The translations under genes were made by a program, and so were the position numbers. Positions 1-8,024 of a stretch of DNA of 64,000 nt are shown piece after piece. Each line of letters starts with the position of its first letter. The stretch's first letter is position 1. The notes beneath the pieces are model-generated. The model made no database searches, was not told the DNA's origin, and saw nothing but the letters and a program-made list of their open reading frames with translations. This stretch comes from Umezawaea sp042738955 (GTDB lineage: Bacteria; Actinomycetota; Actinomycetes; Mycobacteriales; Pseudonocardiaceae), in NCBI RefSeq assembly GCF_042738955.1, contig NZ_JBHYHC010000013.1, positions 50,331 to 114,330 on the forward strand, read 5' to 3'.

Positions 1-1780
1 CGAGGATCTGCATTGTCCGGATCTTCGGCGCACCGGTCATCGAACCACCGGGGAACGCGTCGCGAACGCACCGAACGGCCGAACTGTCGTGGCGAAGTTT
101 CGCCCGAACGCCGCTCACGAGCTGGTGCACGGTCGCGTAGGTCTCCACGTCGAACAGCCGCGGCACCTCGACCGAGCCCACTTCCGCGTGGTGGCCGAGG
201 TCGTTGCGGACCAGGTCCACGATCATCAGGTTCTCGGCCCGGTCCTTGACGCTCGTGGCCAGGTCACGGCGCAGAGCAAGATCCTCTTCGGGCGTCCGCC
301 CGCGCGGCCGGGTGCCCTTGATCGGCTCGGACAGCGCGACGCCGTGCCGGTCGACGCCCAGGAACCGCTCGGGTGACGTGCTCAGCACGGACAGGCCGCC
401 GAACCGCAGCAGCGCGCCGAACGGGGCCGGGCTCTCCCGCCGCAGGAACCGGTAGGCCGACCACGGGTCGACCTCGCCGCGCCAGGTGACGGTGTTCGTC
501 AGGCACACCTCGTAGGTCTCCCCCGCGGTGATCGCCTCCAGGCAGGCGTCGACCAGCTTCAGGTAGTGCGCCCGGCCGTGCCGCAGCGAGACCTCGCCCG
601 ACCGGACGCCGACCACGGGCTCGGTCAGCGGGCCGACCTCGCGCAGCACCGCCGACGTGCGGTCGAACCAGTCGTCGTCGGTCAACGACAGCAGGTGGAC
701 GCGCCGCAGCTCGTGGTCGAACACCACCGCGCGGTCGGCGAACACCAGCGCCGCGTCCGGCTGCTCGGACCGGTGGGCCAGTTCGCCGCCGCACTCGGCC
801 TTCAGCTCGTACCCGAGGTAGCCGACCCAGCCCAGCGCGAACTCGAACGGCAGGTCGGGCGGGGTGACGGCGTTGGCGGCCAGGTCCCGTTCCAGCCACT
901 CGAAGAACGGCCCGTCGTGCACCTCGACGCCCTCGGCGCCGGTCACGGTGACCTGCCCGGCCCACACGTCCACGGTCGCGACCCGCGCCAGCGGCCCGCT
1001 CGCGTCGCCCATCACCGAGAACCGCCCGCGCCCGCCGGTCAGGCTGCTGTCCAGCCAGAACGCGTCGCGCGCGGAGCCGTGCAGGCGCGCGAACACGGCC
1101 TCGGGGTCCGGGTGCTCGTCCAGCGTCCGCACCAGCACCTCCCGCGGCGGCGGGACGGGCGTCGGCCGGACGACCGGGATCGGCGGCACGGGCGCGACCA
1201 CGTGGTGCGCCTCGGTGAGACGGCGAAAATTCGCCAGGAGCTGGTGCCCGTGCTCGGAGCAGATCGACTCGGGGTGGAACTGCACGCCCCACGCGGGCCG
1301 GGTCCGGTGCCGGACGGCCATCAGCACGCCGTCGTCCGCCCAGGCGATCGGCTCCAGCTCCGGCGGCAGGTCGGTGACCGCGAGCGAGTGGTACCGCACG
1401 ACCGAGAACGGCGACGGCAATCCGTCGAGGACGTCCACGCCGGTGTGCCGAACGGGGTCGATCCGGCCGTGCCTCGGTTCCGGCGCGAGCCCGATCGTGG
1501 CGCCGTGCTCGACGCACAGGCCCTGGTGCCCGAGGCAAACACCGAGCAGCGGAATCCGCGCGTGCGCTATTACGTCTTGGCAGAACCCGAAATCGGACCT
1601 ATTTCGGGGGTCTCCCGGTCCGGGCGAGATCACGACGTTGTCGAATCCGTCGAGATCGGCCAACCGGAAGCGCGGGTCGTCGTTGGCGATGACGACCGGA
1701 TCGAGCCCGTTCACCCGCGCGAGGTACTGGAACAGGTTGAACGTGAACGAGTCGTGGTTGTCGATCAACAGCGTGCGCAT
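1..1780 (-). CDS. pabAB: Fused aminodeoxychorismate synthase PabA-PabB, 3' end beyond window
   Basis: Makes 4-amino-4-deoxychorismate from chorismate and glutamine, for p-aminobenzoate (folate) or p-aminophenylalanine-type natural products. The first ~190 residues are a class I glutamine amidotransferase: start MRTLLIDNHDSFTFN, ISPGPGDP, nucleophile motif GVCLGHQG and histidine-glutamate motif GVQFHPES. After a proline-rich linker comes the chorismate-binding domain, with EPIKGTRPRGR, ENLMIVDLVRNDLG and GSMTGAPKIRTMQ at the window edge. About 593 codons are visible; the usual length is near 680-700, so only the C-terminus is missing. The ATG at 1780 begins the canonical PabA start. The fused architecture and the EPIKGTRPRG motif favour PabAB over anthranilate synthase. 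A folate role cannot be separated from a secondary-metabolite role without the genes to the left. It diverges from the next gene across a 92-bp gap. Confidence 0.9.
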   Translation of the reverse strand, partial: MRTLLIDNHDSFTFNLFQYLARVNGLDPVVIANDDPRFRLADLDGFDNVVISPGPGDPRNRSDFGFCQDVIAHARIPLLGVCLGHQGLCVEHGATIGLAPEPRHGRIDPVRHTGVDVLDGLPSPFSVVRYHSLAVTDLPPELEPIAWADDGVLMAVRHRTRPAWGVQFHPESICSEHGHQLLANFRRLTEAHHVVAPVPPIPVVRPTPVPPPREVLVRTLDEHPDPEAVFARLHGSARDAFWLDSSLTGGRGRFSVMGDASGPLARVATVDVWAGQVTVTGAEGVEVHDGPFFEWLERDLAANAVTPPDLPFEFALGWVGYLGYELKAECGGELAHRSEQPDAALVFADRAVVFDHELRRVHLLSLTDDDWFDRTSAVLREVGPLTEPVVGVRSGEVSLRHGRAHYLKLVDACLEAITAGETYEVCLTNTVTWRGEVDPWSAYRFLRRESPAPFGALLRFGGLSVLSTSPERFLGVDRHGVALSEPIKGTRPRGRTPEEDLALRRDLATSVKDRAENLMIVDLVRNDLGHHAEVGSVEVPRLFDVETYATVHQLVSGVRAKLRHDSSAVRCVRDAFPGGSMTGAPKIRTMQIL

Positions 1781-1872
1781 GACGTACGGCACGGTACCTG
1801 CTGAAACACTCGAACGGAGTACCCCGACCGTCGGCCGGTGGCACAGCTCTCACCAGGTACGGTGGTGCCCTG

Positions 1873-2136
1873 ATGAGCGAGGACGAAGAGCAGGAAGACG
1901 ACTACTCGGAAGACGACGACGAGGGCTTCGACGACGATTTCGAAGAAGACCCGTCCGACCTGTTCGAGGTGACGCGCGAGGTGCGCACGGTCTGCCAGCT
2001 GTGCGGTGGCGCGGGGTTCGTGGCGAACCCGGTGCTGGCCGTCATCGGCGGCACGCCGAGGACCGTCGACAACGGCCGTTCCTGCCCCCACTGCGAGGGC
2101 GGACGCACCTTCACCGGGCTCATCCCGCCGGTCTGA
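1873..2136 (+). CDS. Small acidic protein with DnaJ-like CxxC zinc ribbon
   Basis: 87 residues. The first ~37 are almost wholly Asp/Glu with Ser and Tyr. The rest carries two CxxC pairs, CQLCGGAG and CPHCEGGR, in the CxxCxGxG style of the DnaJ central zinc finger, 26 residues apart, so one zinc site is likely. No signal peptide or membrane segment is seen. The function is not recognisable; a small chaperone-like or RNA/protein-binding role is only inference. It is divergent from pabAB and convergent with the MIO enzyme gene, whose stop lies 9 bases away. Normal codon use and the intact cysteine pairs argue that it is real. Confidence 0.75.
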   Translation: MSEDEEQEDDYSEDDDEGFDDDFEEDPSDLFEVTREVRTVCQLCGGAGFVANPVLAVIGGTPRTVDNGRSCPHCEGGRTFTGLIPPV

Positions 2137-2145
2137 CCGGGCGGT

Positions 2146-3762
2146 CTACAGGAGCTTGCAGGACTTCCGCAGCTCGCCGCTCCGGATCAGGGCGACGACG
2201 GCGTGGATGTCGGCGTCCATCCGCCGGTCGACCTCGACCGTGGGCACGTGGTCGCGGATCAGGTCGAACGCGGGCCGGGTGGCGGGGCTCAGCAGCTCGG
2301 GCCCGCGCAGGTCGGCGGCCTGGCAGAGCGCGAGCAGGTGGATCGCGGCGACCTGCTCGGCCAGCTCGAGCACGGTCCTGGCGTCGCGGGCGGCGATCGT
2401 GCCCATGCTGACCTTGTCCTGGTTGTGCGCCTCGGTCGACCGGGAGAACGCGCTCGCCGGGTTGGTCAGCTTCAGCGCCTCGGCGGTCAGCGAGGACGCG
2501 GCGATCTGCATCCCCTTGAACCCGTGGTGCAGGCCCGCCTGCCAGTCGTCGGCGGCGAACGGCCGCGCGAGGTTCGCGGGCAGCCCGTTGTTGAACTTCT
2601 CGTCCACGACGAGCGCGAGCTGGCGGTCGAGCAGGTCCGCCACGTTCGCCACGGCGAGCTTCAGGCCGTCCATCGCCTGGCCGATGTGACCGCCGTAGAA
2701 GTTGCCGCCACTGCGCACCGCGCTGTCCGCGCTGTCGAACAGCGGGTTGTCGTTGGTCGAGTTGATCTCGACCGTGACCCATTTCTCGGCCCATTCCACG
2801 AGATCCCTCAACACGCCCGTGACAGCGGGCGCGCAGCGCAGTGAATAACGATCCTGCACCGCGTGGTCGAGGTGGTGGAAGCCCGCTCCCGACGGCATCG
2901 GATCGGACGTCAGGACTTCTCCGTAGGACCGCGAAAGGCCCGATCCGTCCAACAGCACGCGGATGTTGTCCGCACTCGTGAGTTGTCCGGGATGCGGTTT
3001 CTGCTCGTGGATGAAACGGTGGTAATGACCTTGGTTGCCGAGCAGCACCTGCGCGCCGAGCGCGGTGCACAGGTCCGCGATGGCCGCCAGTTCCTTGGCC
3101 GCCTCGATGGCCAGTGCGGCGAACGCGGACATGAACGAGGTGCCGTTGATGAGCGCCAAGCCCTCCTTGGCCTCCAGCACGAACGGCTCCAGCCCGCACG
3201 CCGCGAGCGCCTCCACCGCGGCCAGGTCTCGGCCGAGGTACCGGACGGTCCCCTCGCCGATGACGGCGCTCGCGACGTAGCAGAGCGGGACGAGGTCGCC
3301 GCTCGCGCCGACCGATCCGCGCTCCGGGATGATGGGCAGGACGTCGTGCTCCAGCAGCGCCAACAGGCGCGCGACCAGCGCGGGACGGACTCCGGAGTGG
3401 CCTCGGGCCAGGCAGTTCGCCCGGATCAGCAGGGTGGCTCGCACGACCTCGGGACTGCTGTCCGGGCCGGTGCCGTTGAGGTGGTAGCGGACGAGGTTGC
3501 GCTGGAGCTCGGCGGTCTTGGCCGCGGAGATCTGGCGTGTGCTGCTGTCGCCGAACCCGGTCGTCACCCCGTAGAGGGGGAGGCCGAGGTCGATCAGCCG
3601 GAGCTTGAGGCCGTGGGAGCTTTCCATGCGTTCGAGTGCTTCGGGGTCGACGTCCACCCGCGGCCGCACGGGGCGCCGCACGACGTCCGCGACCTCGCGC
3701 GGCGTCAGGTCGTGACCGTTCAGGAAAATGGAGTTCCGCACGTCGTCGAAGGTCGAGGTCAT
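2146..3762 (-). CDS. MIO-dependent aromatic amino-acid ammonia-lyase or 2,3-aminomutase
   Basis: 538 residues, cytosolic. Ala153-Ser154-Gly155 in GSVGASGDLVPL forms the MIO prosthetic group that removes the alpha-amino group of an aromatic amino acid. The catalytic tyrosine lies in YGVTTGFG (Tyr64). The residues that separate subfamilies read Tyr93-His94, not the Ser-His of histidine ammonia-lyase, His-Leu of tyrosine ammonia-lyase or Phe-Leu of phenylalanine ammonia-lyase. The HNQDKVSMG motif lacks the glutamate of HutH (NQEDHVSM). MIO, tyrosine and histidine positions run one residue later than those I recall for SgcC4 tyrosine aminomutase. Substrate (tyrosine, histidine, p-aminophenylalanine) and lyase versus mutase cannot be decided here. 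The ATG at 3762 follows AAGAGGCG. No other hut gene is nearby, which argues against histidine catabolism. Confidence 0.85.
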   Translation of the reverse strand: MTSTFDDVRNSIFLNGHDLTPREVADVVRRPVRPRVDVDPEALERMESSHGLKLRLIDLGLPLYGVTTGFGDSSTRQISAAKTAELQRNLVRYHLNGTGPDSSPEVVRATLLIRANCLARGHSGVRPALVARLLALLEHDVLPIIPERGSVGASGDLVPLCYVASAVIGEGTVRYLGRDLAAVEALAACGLEPFVLEAKEGLALINGTSFMSAFAALAIEAAKELAAIADLCTALGAQVLLGNQGHYHRFIHEQKPHPGQLTSADNIRVLLDGSGLSRSYGEVLTSDPMPSGAGFHHLDHAVQDRYSLRCAPAVTGVLRDLVEWAEKWVTVEINSTNDNPLFDSADSAVRSGGNFYGGHIGQAMDGLKLAVANVADLLDRQLALVVDEKFNNGLPANLARPFAADDWQAGLHHGFKGMQIAASSLTAEALKLTNPASAFSRSTEAHNQDKVSMGTIAARDARTVLELAEQVAAIHLLALCQAADLRGPELLSPATRPAFDLIRDHVPTVEVDRRMDADIHAVVALIRSGELRKSCKLL

Positions 3763-4133
3763 CTCGTCGCCTCTTTCCAGCCGCATATCCCCAACGGAGG
3801 TTCCCCTCAGCAGGAAAAAAGGAAACCCCCACTTAGTTGCCCGACTTTCCCCTTTCCACGTCGCCGCGAAAGTGCGGTAATCACACCGTTGTGCTTCCTC
3901 GTGGGTCGCAAGCGGTTTCACTGGTGCTGCGGGGAGCGTGACAGCGGTCCCGATAACCTGTCAATACTTGATTCCACGAGGGTGGGACAAGGAATATCCC
4001 GGTCACCTTCCGCATTTTCACCGGTCTGCGGCACCGCGGAACGGGTCGCGGGGCGCACCGGTCGGTCCACCGCCCGTGACACGACAACCCGAATGGCCGA
4101 TCACGGGGCCCGACACCGGACAAACACCCGAAC
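3763..4133. other. Intergenic region between divergent genes
   Basis: 371 bases upstream of both the MIO enzyme gene (minus) and the phosphoesterase gene (plus). It is more AT-rich than its surroundings near 3780-3990, as expected for promoters. A TTGACA-like hexamer reads on the minus strand at 3959-3964, but I see no convincing -10 at the right distance. No ORF with a ribosome binding site and no strong hairpin is evident. Confidence 0.5.
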
Positions 4134-5357
4134 GTGGACACTGACCGGGTGATCTTCCTGCTGCTGCTCGGCGTTCCGTGCGGGCTCGCCCACCTCTACC
4201 TGTGGAAGCGGCTCGTCCGCGACACCACGACGACCCCCCGCGGTCGTCGACTCGGCACGGCGGCGATCGCGGCCATGTTCGTGGTCCTGCTCGCCGGTCT
4301 GGTGGGCGGCAGGCTGCTCGGCACGACGCTCGGGAGCGTCCTGGCCTGGCCCGGCTACCTGTGGCTGGCGATGACGCTCTACCTCACGCTGCTGCTGGCC
4401 GTGCTGGAGGTGCCCAGGGCGGTGCTCAACCGCCTCTGGCGGCGCGCGCAGGTCCCCGCGCCGGTCACCGTGCCCGCCGAGCCCGACGCCGCGCCCGTGG
4501 AGGAGCCGCCCGCCGGGCCCGTGGACACGAGCAGGCGGCTGTTCATCGCCCGCTCGCTGGCGGTGGCGGGCGGGCTCGCCGCGACCGGCGTCGTCGGCTA
4601 CGGCGCGACGCAGGCGCTGGGTGGACCGGTGGTCAAGCGGGTGCCGATCACGCTCGGCAAGCTCTCCCCCGCGCTCAACGGGTTCCGCATCGCCGTCGTC
4701 AGCGACATCCACCTCGGCCCGCTGCTCGGCCGGAGCCACACCGAGCGCATCGTGACCACCATCAACGGCCTGGACGCCGACCTCGTCGCCATCGTCGGCG
4801 ACCTGGTGGACGGGTCCGTGGAGGAGCTGGGCGAGGCCGCCGCCCCGCTGCGCGACCTCGTCAGCCGGAACGGCAGCTTCTTCGTCACCGGCAACCACGA
4901 GTACTACTCCGGCTTCCAGACCTGGCTGACCGAGCTGAGCAGGCTCGGCGTGCACCCGCTGCGCAACGAGCGGCTCACCATCGCCCGCGGCGGGGCCTCG
5001 TTCGACCTCGCGGGCGTCAACGACGTGACCGGCAAGGCACAGGGCGACGGCCCGGACATGGAGCGGGCGCTCGCGGGCCGCGACACGTCCACGCCCGTCG
5101 TGATGCTCGCCCACCAGCCCGTGCAGGCCGTCCAGGCAGCGAAGCTCGGCGTCGACCTCCAGCTGTCCGGGCACACGCACGGCGGCCAGATGTGGCCGTT
5201 CAACTACGCCGTGACGCTCCAGCAGCCGGTGGTCTCGGGGCTGGCCGAGGTCGACGGGATGCCGGTCTACGTCAGCAACGGAGCCGGTTTCTGGGGACCG
5301 CCGGTCCGCGTCGGAGCGCCGCCGGACGTCACCGTCGTGGAACTCCGCACAGCCTGA
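4134..5357 (+). CDS. Membrane-anchored calcineurin-like metallophosphoesterase
   Basis: 407 residues. Hydrophobic segments lie at about residues 4-16, 36-57 and 68-88. A linker is followed by SRRLFIARSLAVAGG, which resembles a twin-arginine or membrane anchor segment (~130-155). The phosphoesterase domain follows, with the metal motifs VVSDIHLGPL, VGDLVDG, GNHEYYSG, LAHQP and SGHTHGGQMWP. This arrangement matches the YkuE/YaeI-type phosphodiesterases that act on the outer face of the membrane or on lipid-linked substrates; the substrate is unknown. The start is a GTG at 4134; a second in-frame GTG at 4149 is possible. It ends 99 bases before the polyamine operon in the same orientation, so partial co-transcription is possible. 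Confidence 0.9.
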   Translation: MDTDRVIFLLLLGVPCGLAHLYLWKRLVRDTTTTPRGRRLGTAAIAAMFVVLLAGLVGGRLLGTTLGSVLAWPGYLWLAMTLYLTLLLAVLEVPRAVLNRLWRRAQVPAPVTVPAEPDAAPVEEPPAGPVDTSRRLFIARSLAVAGGLAATGVVGYGATQALGGPVVKRVPITLGKLSPALNGFRIAVVSDIHLGPLLGRSHTERIVTTINGLDADLVAIVGDLVDGSVEELGEAAAPLRDLVSRNGSFFVTGNHEYYSGFQTWLTELSRLGVHPLRNERLTIARGGASFDLAGVNDVTGKAQGDGPDMERALAGRDTSTPVVMLAHQPVQAVQAAKLGVDLQLSGHTHGGQMWPFNYAVTLQQPVVSGLAEVDGMPVYVSNGAGFWGPPVRVGAPPDVTVVELRTA

Positions 5358-5456
5358 TCGATCACATTGACGAGATCCGGTTCCCCGTTTTCCGCCAACA
5401 CCACCTAGAGTGGACGGCCGTGCCCGAACACGGTGTGATGGGAGATCCCTGGCGGA

Positions 5457-6662
5457 ATGACTAAGAGCGTTGCCACACCGGCGGTCGAACCGCCGATGCC
5501 GCGTCCCGTTGGATCCGGGCGCGAGGAGGCACAAGCTCGCATCCGCCGTTTCCTGGATCTTGAGCAACCGGCCACACCCTGCTTGGTCATCGACCTGGAG
5601 ACCGTGCGCGAGCGCTACACCGCGATCTCGGCGGCCCTGCCGGGCGTCGGCGTCTTCTACGCCGTGAAGGCGAACCCGGAACCCGAGGTGGTCGGCCTGC
5701 TGGCCGCCGAGGGCAGTTCGTTCGACGTGGCCAGCCCCGCCGAGATCGACCTGTGCCTGGCGCAGGGCGCTCCGGCCGAGCGGATCTCCTACAGCAACCC
5801 GATCAAGAAGGCCGCCGACGTCGCCTACGCCTTCGGGCGCGGCGTGCGGCTGTTCGTGTCGGACAGCGAGCAGGACGTCCGGGCGATCGCCGAGCACGCG
5901 CCGGGGTCGGCCGTGCTGCTGCGGATCTTCGTGTCGGCGAACAAGTCGACCTACCCGTTCGGCAAGAAGTTCGGCTGCGACCCGGAGATGGCCACCGACC
6001 TGCTCAGGTTGGCGTCCCGACTGGGTTTGCGGGCACTGGGTGTCGCGTTCCACGCCGGGTCCCAGCAACTGGACCCGCACGGGTGGGACAGCGCCATCGC
6101 CGACGCGGGCGCGATCACCGCGAAGCTGCGGGCCGAGGGCCTGGAGCTGTCCACGGTCAACCTCGGCGGCGGCCTGCCGTCGGCGTACCTGGAGGAACCG
6201 CCGCCGCTGGCGGACTTCGCCGAGGCCATCACGGCCGCGATCGGCAGGCACTTCGGCGACCACGCGCCCGCCGTGATGATCGAACCCGGCCGCGCGGTCG
6301 TCGCCGAGTCCGGCGTGATCCGCTCGGAAGTCGTTCTGGTGTCGCGGAAGTCGTACTCCGACGAACGGCGGTGGGTCTACCTCGACATCGGCCGCTACGG
6401 TGGATTGGCGGAGACCGAGGGCGAGGCCATCGCGTACCCGCTGCGCACCGCGAAGGACGACGGGCAGCGCGGCCCGGTCGTGCTCGCCGGCCCCACCTGC
6501 GACGCGGACGACGTGCTGTACCAACGCGTCCGCTACGACCTGCCCCTCGACCTGCGGGCGGGCGACCACGTCGACCTGCTCGGCGCGGGCGCCTACACGT
6601 CCAGCTACTCCTCGGTGGCCTTCAACGGTTTCGGCCCGCTGGCCACCTACTGCGTGCGGTGA
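5457..6662 (+). CDS. PLP-dependent ornithine/lysine decarboxylase (alanine-racemase fold)
   Basis: 401 residues, eukaryotic-type (fold III) basic amino-acid decarboxylase making putrescine or cadaverine. The PLP lysine is Lys71 in FYAVKANP. The phosphate-binding glycines are in NLGGGLPS, EPGRAVVAESG follows, and the active-site cysteine from the partner subunit is Cys348 in GPTCDADD. Length fits the short bacterial enzymes. Arginine decarboxylase and diaminopimelate decarboxylase are less likely: it is too short for the former, and DapDC usually shows ECES rather than CDADD. It is the first gene of a polyamine operon, followed 55 bases later by the AdoMet decarboxylase. Ornithine versus lysine preference cannot be read from the sequence. 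Confidence 0.9.
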   Translation: MTKSVATPAVEPPMPRPVGSGREEAQARIRRFLDLEQPATPCLVIDLETVRERYTAISAALPGVGVFYAVKANPEPEVVGLLAAEGSSFDVASPAEIDLCLAQGAPAERISYSNPIKKAADVAYAFGRGVRLFVSDSEQDVRAIAEHAPGSAVLLRIFVSANKSTYPFGKKFGCDPEMATDLLRLASRLGLRALGVAFHAGSQQLDPHGWDSAIADAGAITAKLRAEGLELSTVNLGGGLPSAYLEEPPPLADFAEAITAAIGRHFGDHAPAVMIEPGRAVVAESGVIRSEVVLVSRKSYSDERRWVYLDIGRYGGLAETEGEAIAYPLRTAKDDGQRGPVVLAGPTCDADDVLYQRVRYDLPLDLRAGDHVDLLGAGAYTSSYSSVAFNGFGPLATYCVR

Positions 6663-6717
6663 GCACGCCCCCGGATGTCCACAATTTCAGTACCACTGAA
6701 GATGTTTGGAGTGATTG

Positions 6718-7128
6718 ATGTCCGAAGTTCCGTGCGAGACGGAGCCGGTCGGCTTGTTCGCAGGACAGCACGTGCTCGCCGAGTTGGAGGGCGTGAGCCC
6801 CGAGATCCTCGACGACGAGAAGTTCCTGCGACACGCGCTCGGTGAGGCTCTCACCCAGGCGAATGCCACGGTGCTGGAGGTGATCTCCAAGCAGTTCGAC
6901 CCGCAAGGAGTCACCGTGCTGGCCCTGCTTTCGGAGTCGCACGCGTCCATCCACACCTACCCGGAGGTCGGATCGGTGTTCGTGGACGTGTTCACCTGCG
7001 GTACGAAGGCGAAACCCGCGCTTGCGGTGCAGTTGCTCGCCGAGGCGCTCGGCGCCGCGTCGACACGGACGGACATGATCAGCCGGGGCAACCGCGTCCC
7101 GGCTCTCGTTGGTGAGGAAAAAGCGTGA
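6718..7128 (+). CDS. speD: S-adenosylmethionine decarboxylase proenzyme
   Basis: 136 residues, the short class 1b (Thermotoga/Bacillus SpeH-like) proenzyme. It makes decarboxylated AdoMet, the aminopropyl donor for spermidine. Self-cleavage is expected between Glu73 and Ser74 in SESHASIHTYPE, where Ser74 becomes the pyruvoyl group. His79 and Cys94 lie +5 and +20 from the serine, the family's exact spacing (Ser63, His68, Cys83 in the Thermotoga enzyme). The ATG at 6718 is preceded by TTTGGAGTGATTG. The TTCAGT/ACTGAA inverted repeat at 6686-6700 lies in the short leader. Its stop overlaps the start of the next gene (GTGA), so translation is coupled. Confidence 0.95.
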   Translation: MSEVPCETEPVGLFAGQHVLAELEGVSPEILDDEKFLRHALGEALTQANATVLEVISKQFDPQGVTVLALLSESHASIHTYPEVGSVFVDVFTCGTKAKPALAVQLLAEALGAASTRTDMISRGNRVPALVGEEKA

Positions 7129-7985
7129 CCACGATCGACAACAGCATCCGTGAACCCCTGGGTGACGGACTGACCCGTCTGTGGAACGTCGAGGACGTCG
7201 TCGTCGACACCAAGACCGAGTTCCAGCACCTGGTGATCGCCGACACGGCGCAGGGTCGTTCCCTGTTCTGCGACGACGACCGCCAGAGCACCGAGTTCAG
7301 CCAGCTGACCTACCACGAGGCGCTGATGGTCCCGGCGCTGCTGCTCGCGGACACCGTCGACCGCGTGCTGGTCATCGGCTCCAGCGAGGGCGTCGTCTGC
7401 CAGATGGCCGTCCAGGCGGGCGCGACCGTCGTCGACCACATCGACATCGACTCGCAGGCCGTGAAGCTGTGCGCGGAGCACCTGCCGTACGGCTACACGA
7501 CGTCCGAGCTGGCCGAGGCCGAAGAGGGCAACGGCAAGGTGCGGGTCAAGTACATCGACGGGTGGGAGTACATCCGCACCACGTCGGAGAAGTACGACAT
7601 CGTGCTGGTCGACCTCCCCGACGAGCGCGAGGAGGAGGCGCAGCACAACCGCCTGTACGGCGAGGAGTTCCTGCGCATGTGCAAGGCGCTGCTCACGCCC
7701 GGCGGCGTGGTCGTCACCCAGGCCGGGTGCCAGACCATGTGGCGCAACAAGACGCTGATCCGCTCGTTCCAGCGGTTCAACGACGTGTTCGACACGATCG
7801 TCTACTACGGCTCGGACGAGCACGAGTGGGCGTACCTGTTCGGTCGCGCGGACGTGGTCGAGGACCCGACCGCGCTGATGGCCGAGCGGCTGCTCACCTC
7901 CGGCTACCAGCCGGAGACGATCGACGACCTGGCGCTGCTGTCCGGCTCCATCCCGCCGTTCACCGTGCGGCAGTCCCTGGCGTAG
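7125..7985 (+). CDS. speE: Spermidine synthase-like aminopropyltransferase, divergent motifs
   Basis: 286 residues with the Rossmann fold of spermidine synthases. Family marks are the N-terminal beta domain, STEFSQLTYHEALMVP, the SAM-binding strand VLVIGSSEGVVCQM, DIDSQAVKLC and YGEEFLRMCKALLTPGG. The usual GGGDG loop reads GSSEG, and the catalytic Asp-x-x-Asp-Pro region reads DLPDEREEEAQ. These are changes at substrate- and cofactor-contacting loops. Position directly after speD (4-base overlap) and a decarboxylase strongly supports transfer of an aminopropyl group to putrescine or cadaverine. A different amine acceptor is possible. The start is GTG at 7125. Confidence 0.85.
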   Translation: MTTIDNSIREPLGDGLTRLWNVEDVVVDTKTEFQHLVIADTAQGRSLFCDDDRQSTEFSQLTYHEALMVPALLLADTVDRVLVIGSSEGVVCQMAVQAGATVVDHIDIDSQAVKLCAEHLPYGYTTSELAEAEEGNGKVRVKYIDGWEYIRTTSEKYDIVLVDLPDEREEEAQHNRLYGEEFLRMCKALLTPGGVVVTQAGCQTMWRNKTLIRSFQRFNDVFDTIVYYGSDEHEWAYLFGRADVVEDPTALMAERLLTSGYQPETIDDLALLSGSIPPFTVRQSLA

Positions 7986-7992
7986 CACCGTG

Positions 7993-8018
7993 GGGGGAGC
8001 CGGTCGCCCGGCTCCCCC
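7993..8018. terminator. Bidirectional hairpin between speE and S9 peptidase genes
   Basis: A perfect 11-bp stem (GGGGGAGCCGG / CCGGCTCCCCC) with a TCGC tetraloop lies in the 39-bp gap between two convergent genes. There is only a short T run (TT) downstream on the plus strand. It probably ends transcription from both sides. Confidence 0.8.
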
Positions 8019-8024
8019 TTCCGG

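Noticed and set aside
1..1780. Anthranilate synthase TrpEG
   Set aside because: The PabA-first fused layout and the EPIKGTRPRG motif fit aminodeoxychorismate synthase; no trp gene adjoins.
2146..2160. C-terminal Cys-Lys-Leu-Leu of the MIO enzyme as a CaaX prenylation motif
   Set aside because: Bacteria lack CaaX prenylation; coincidence is likely.
2146..3762. Naming the MIO enzyme hutH
   Set aside because: It lacks the histidine-lyase Ser-His dyad and the NQEDH glutamate, and no other hut gene is near.
3959..3964. TTGACA as a promoter of the MIO gene
   Set aside because: No -10 hexamer at 16-19 bases.
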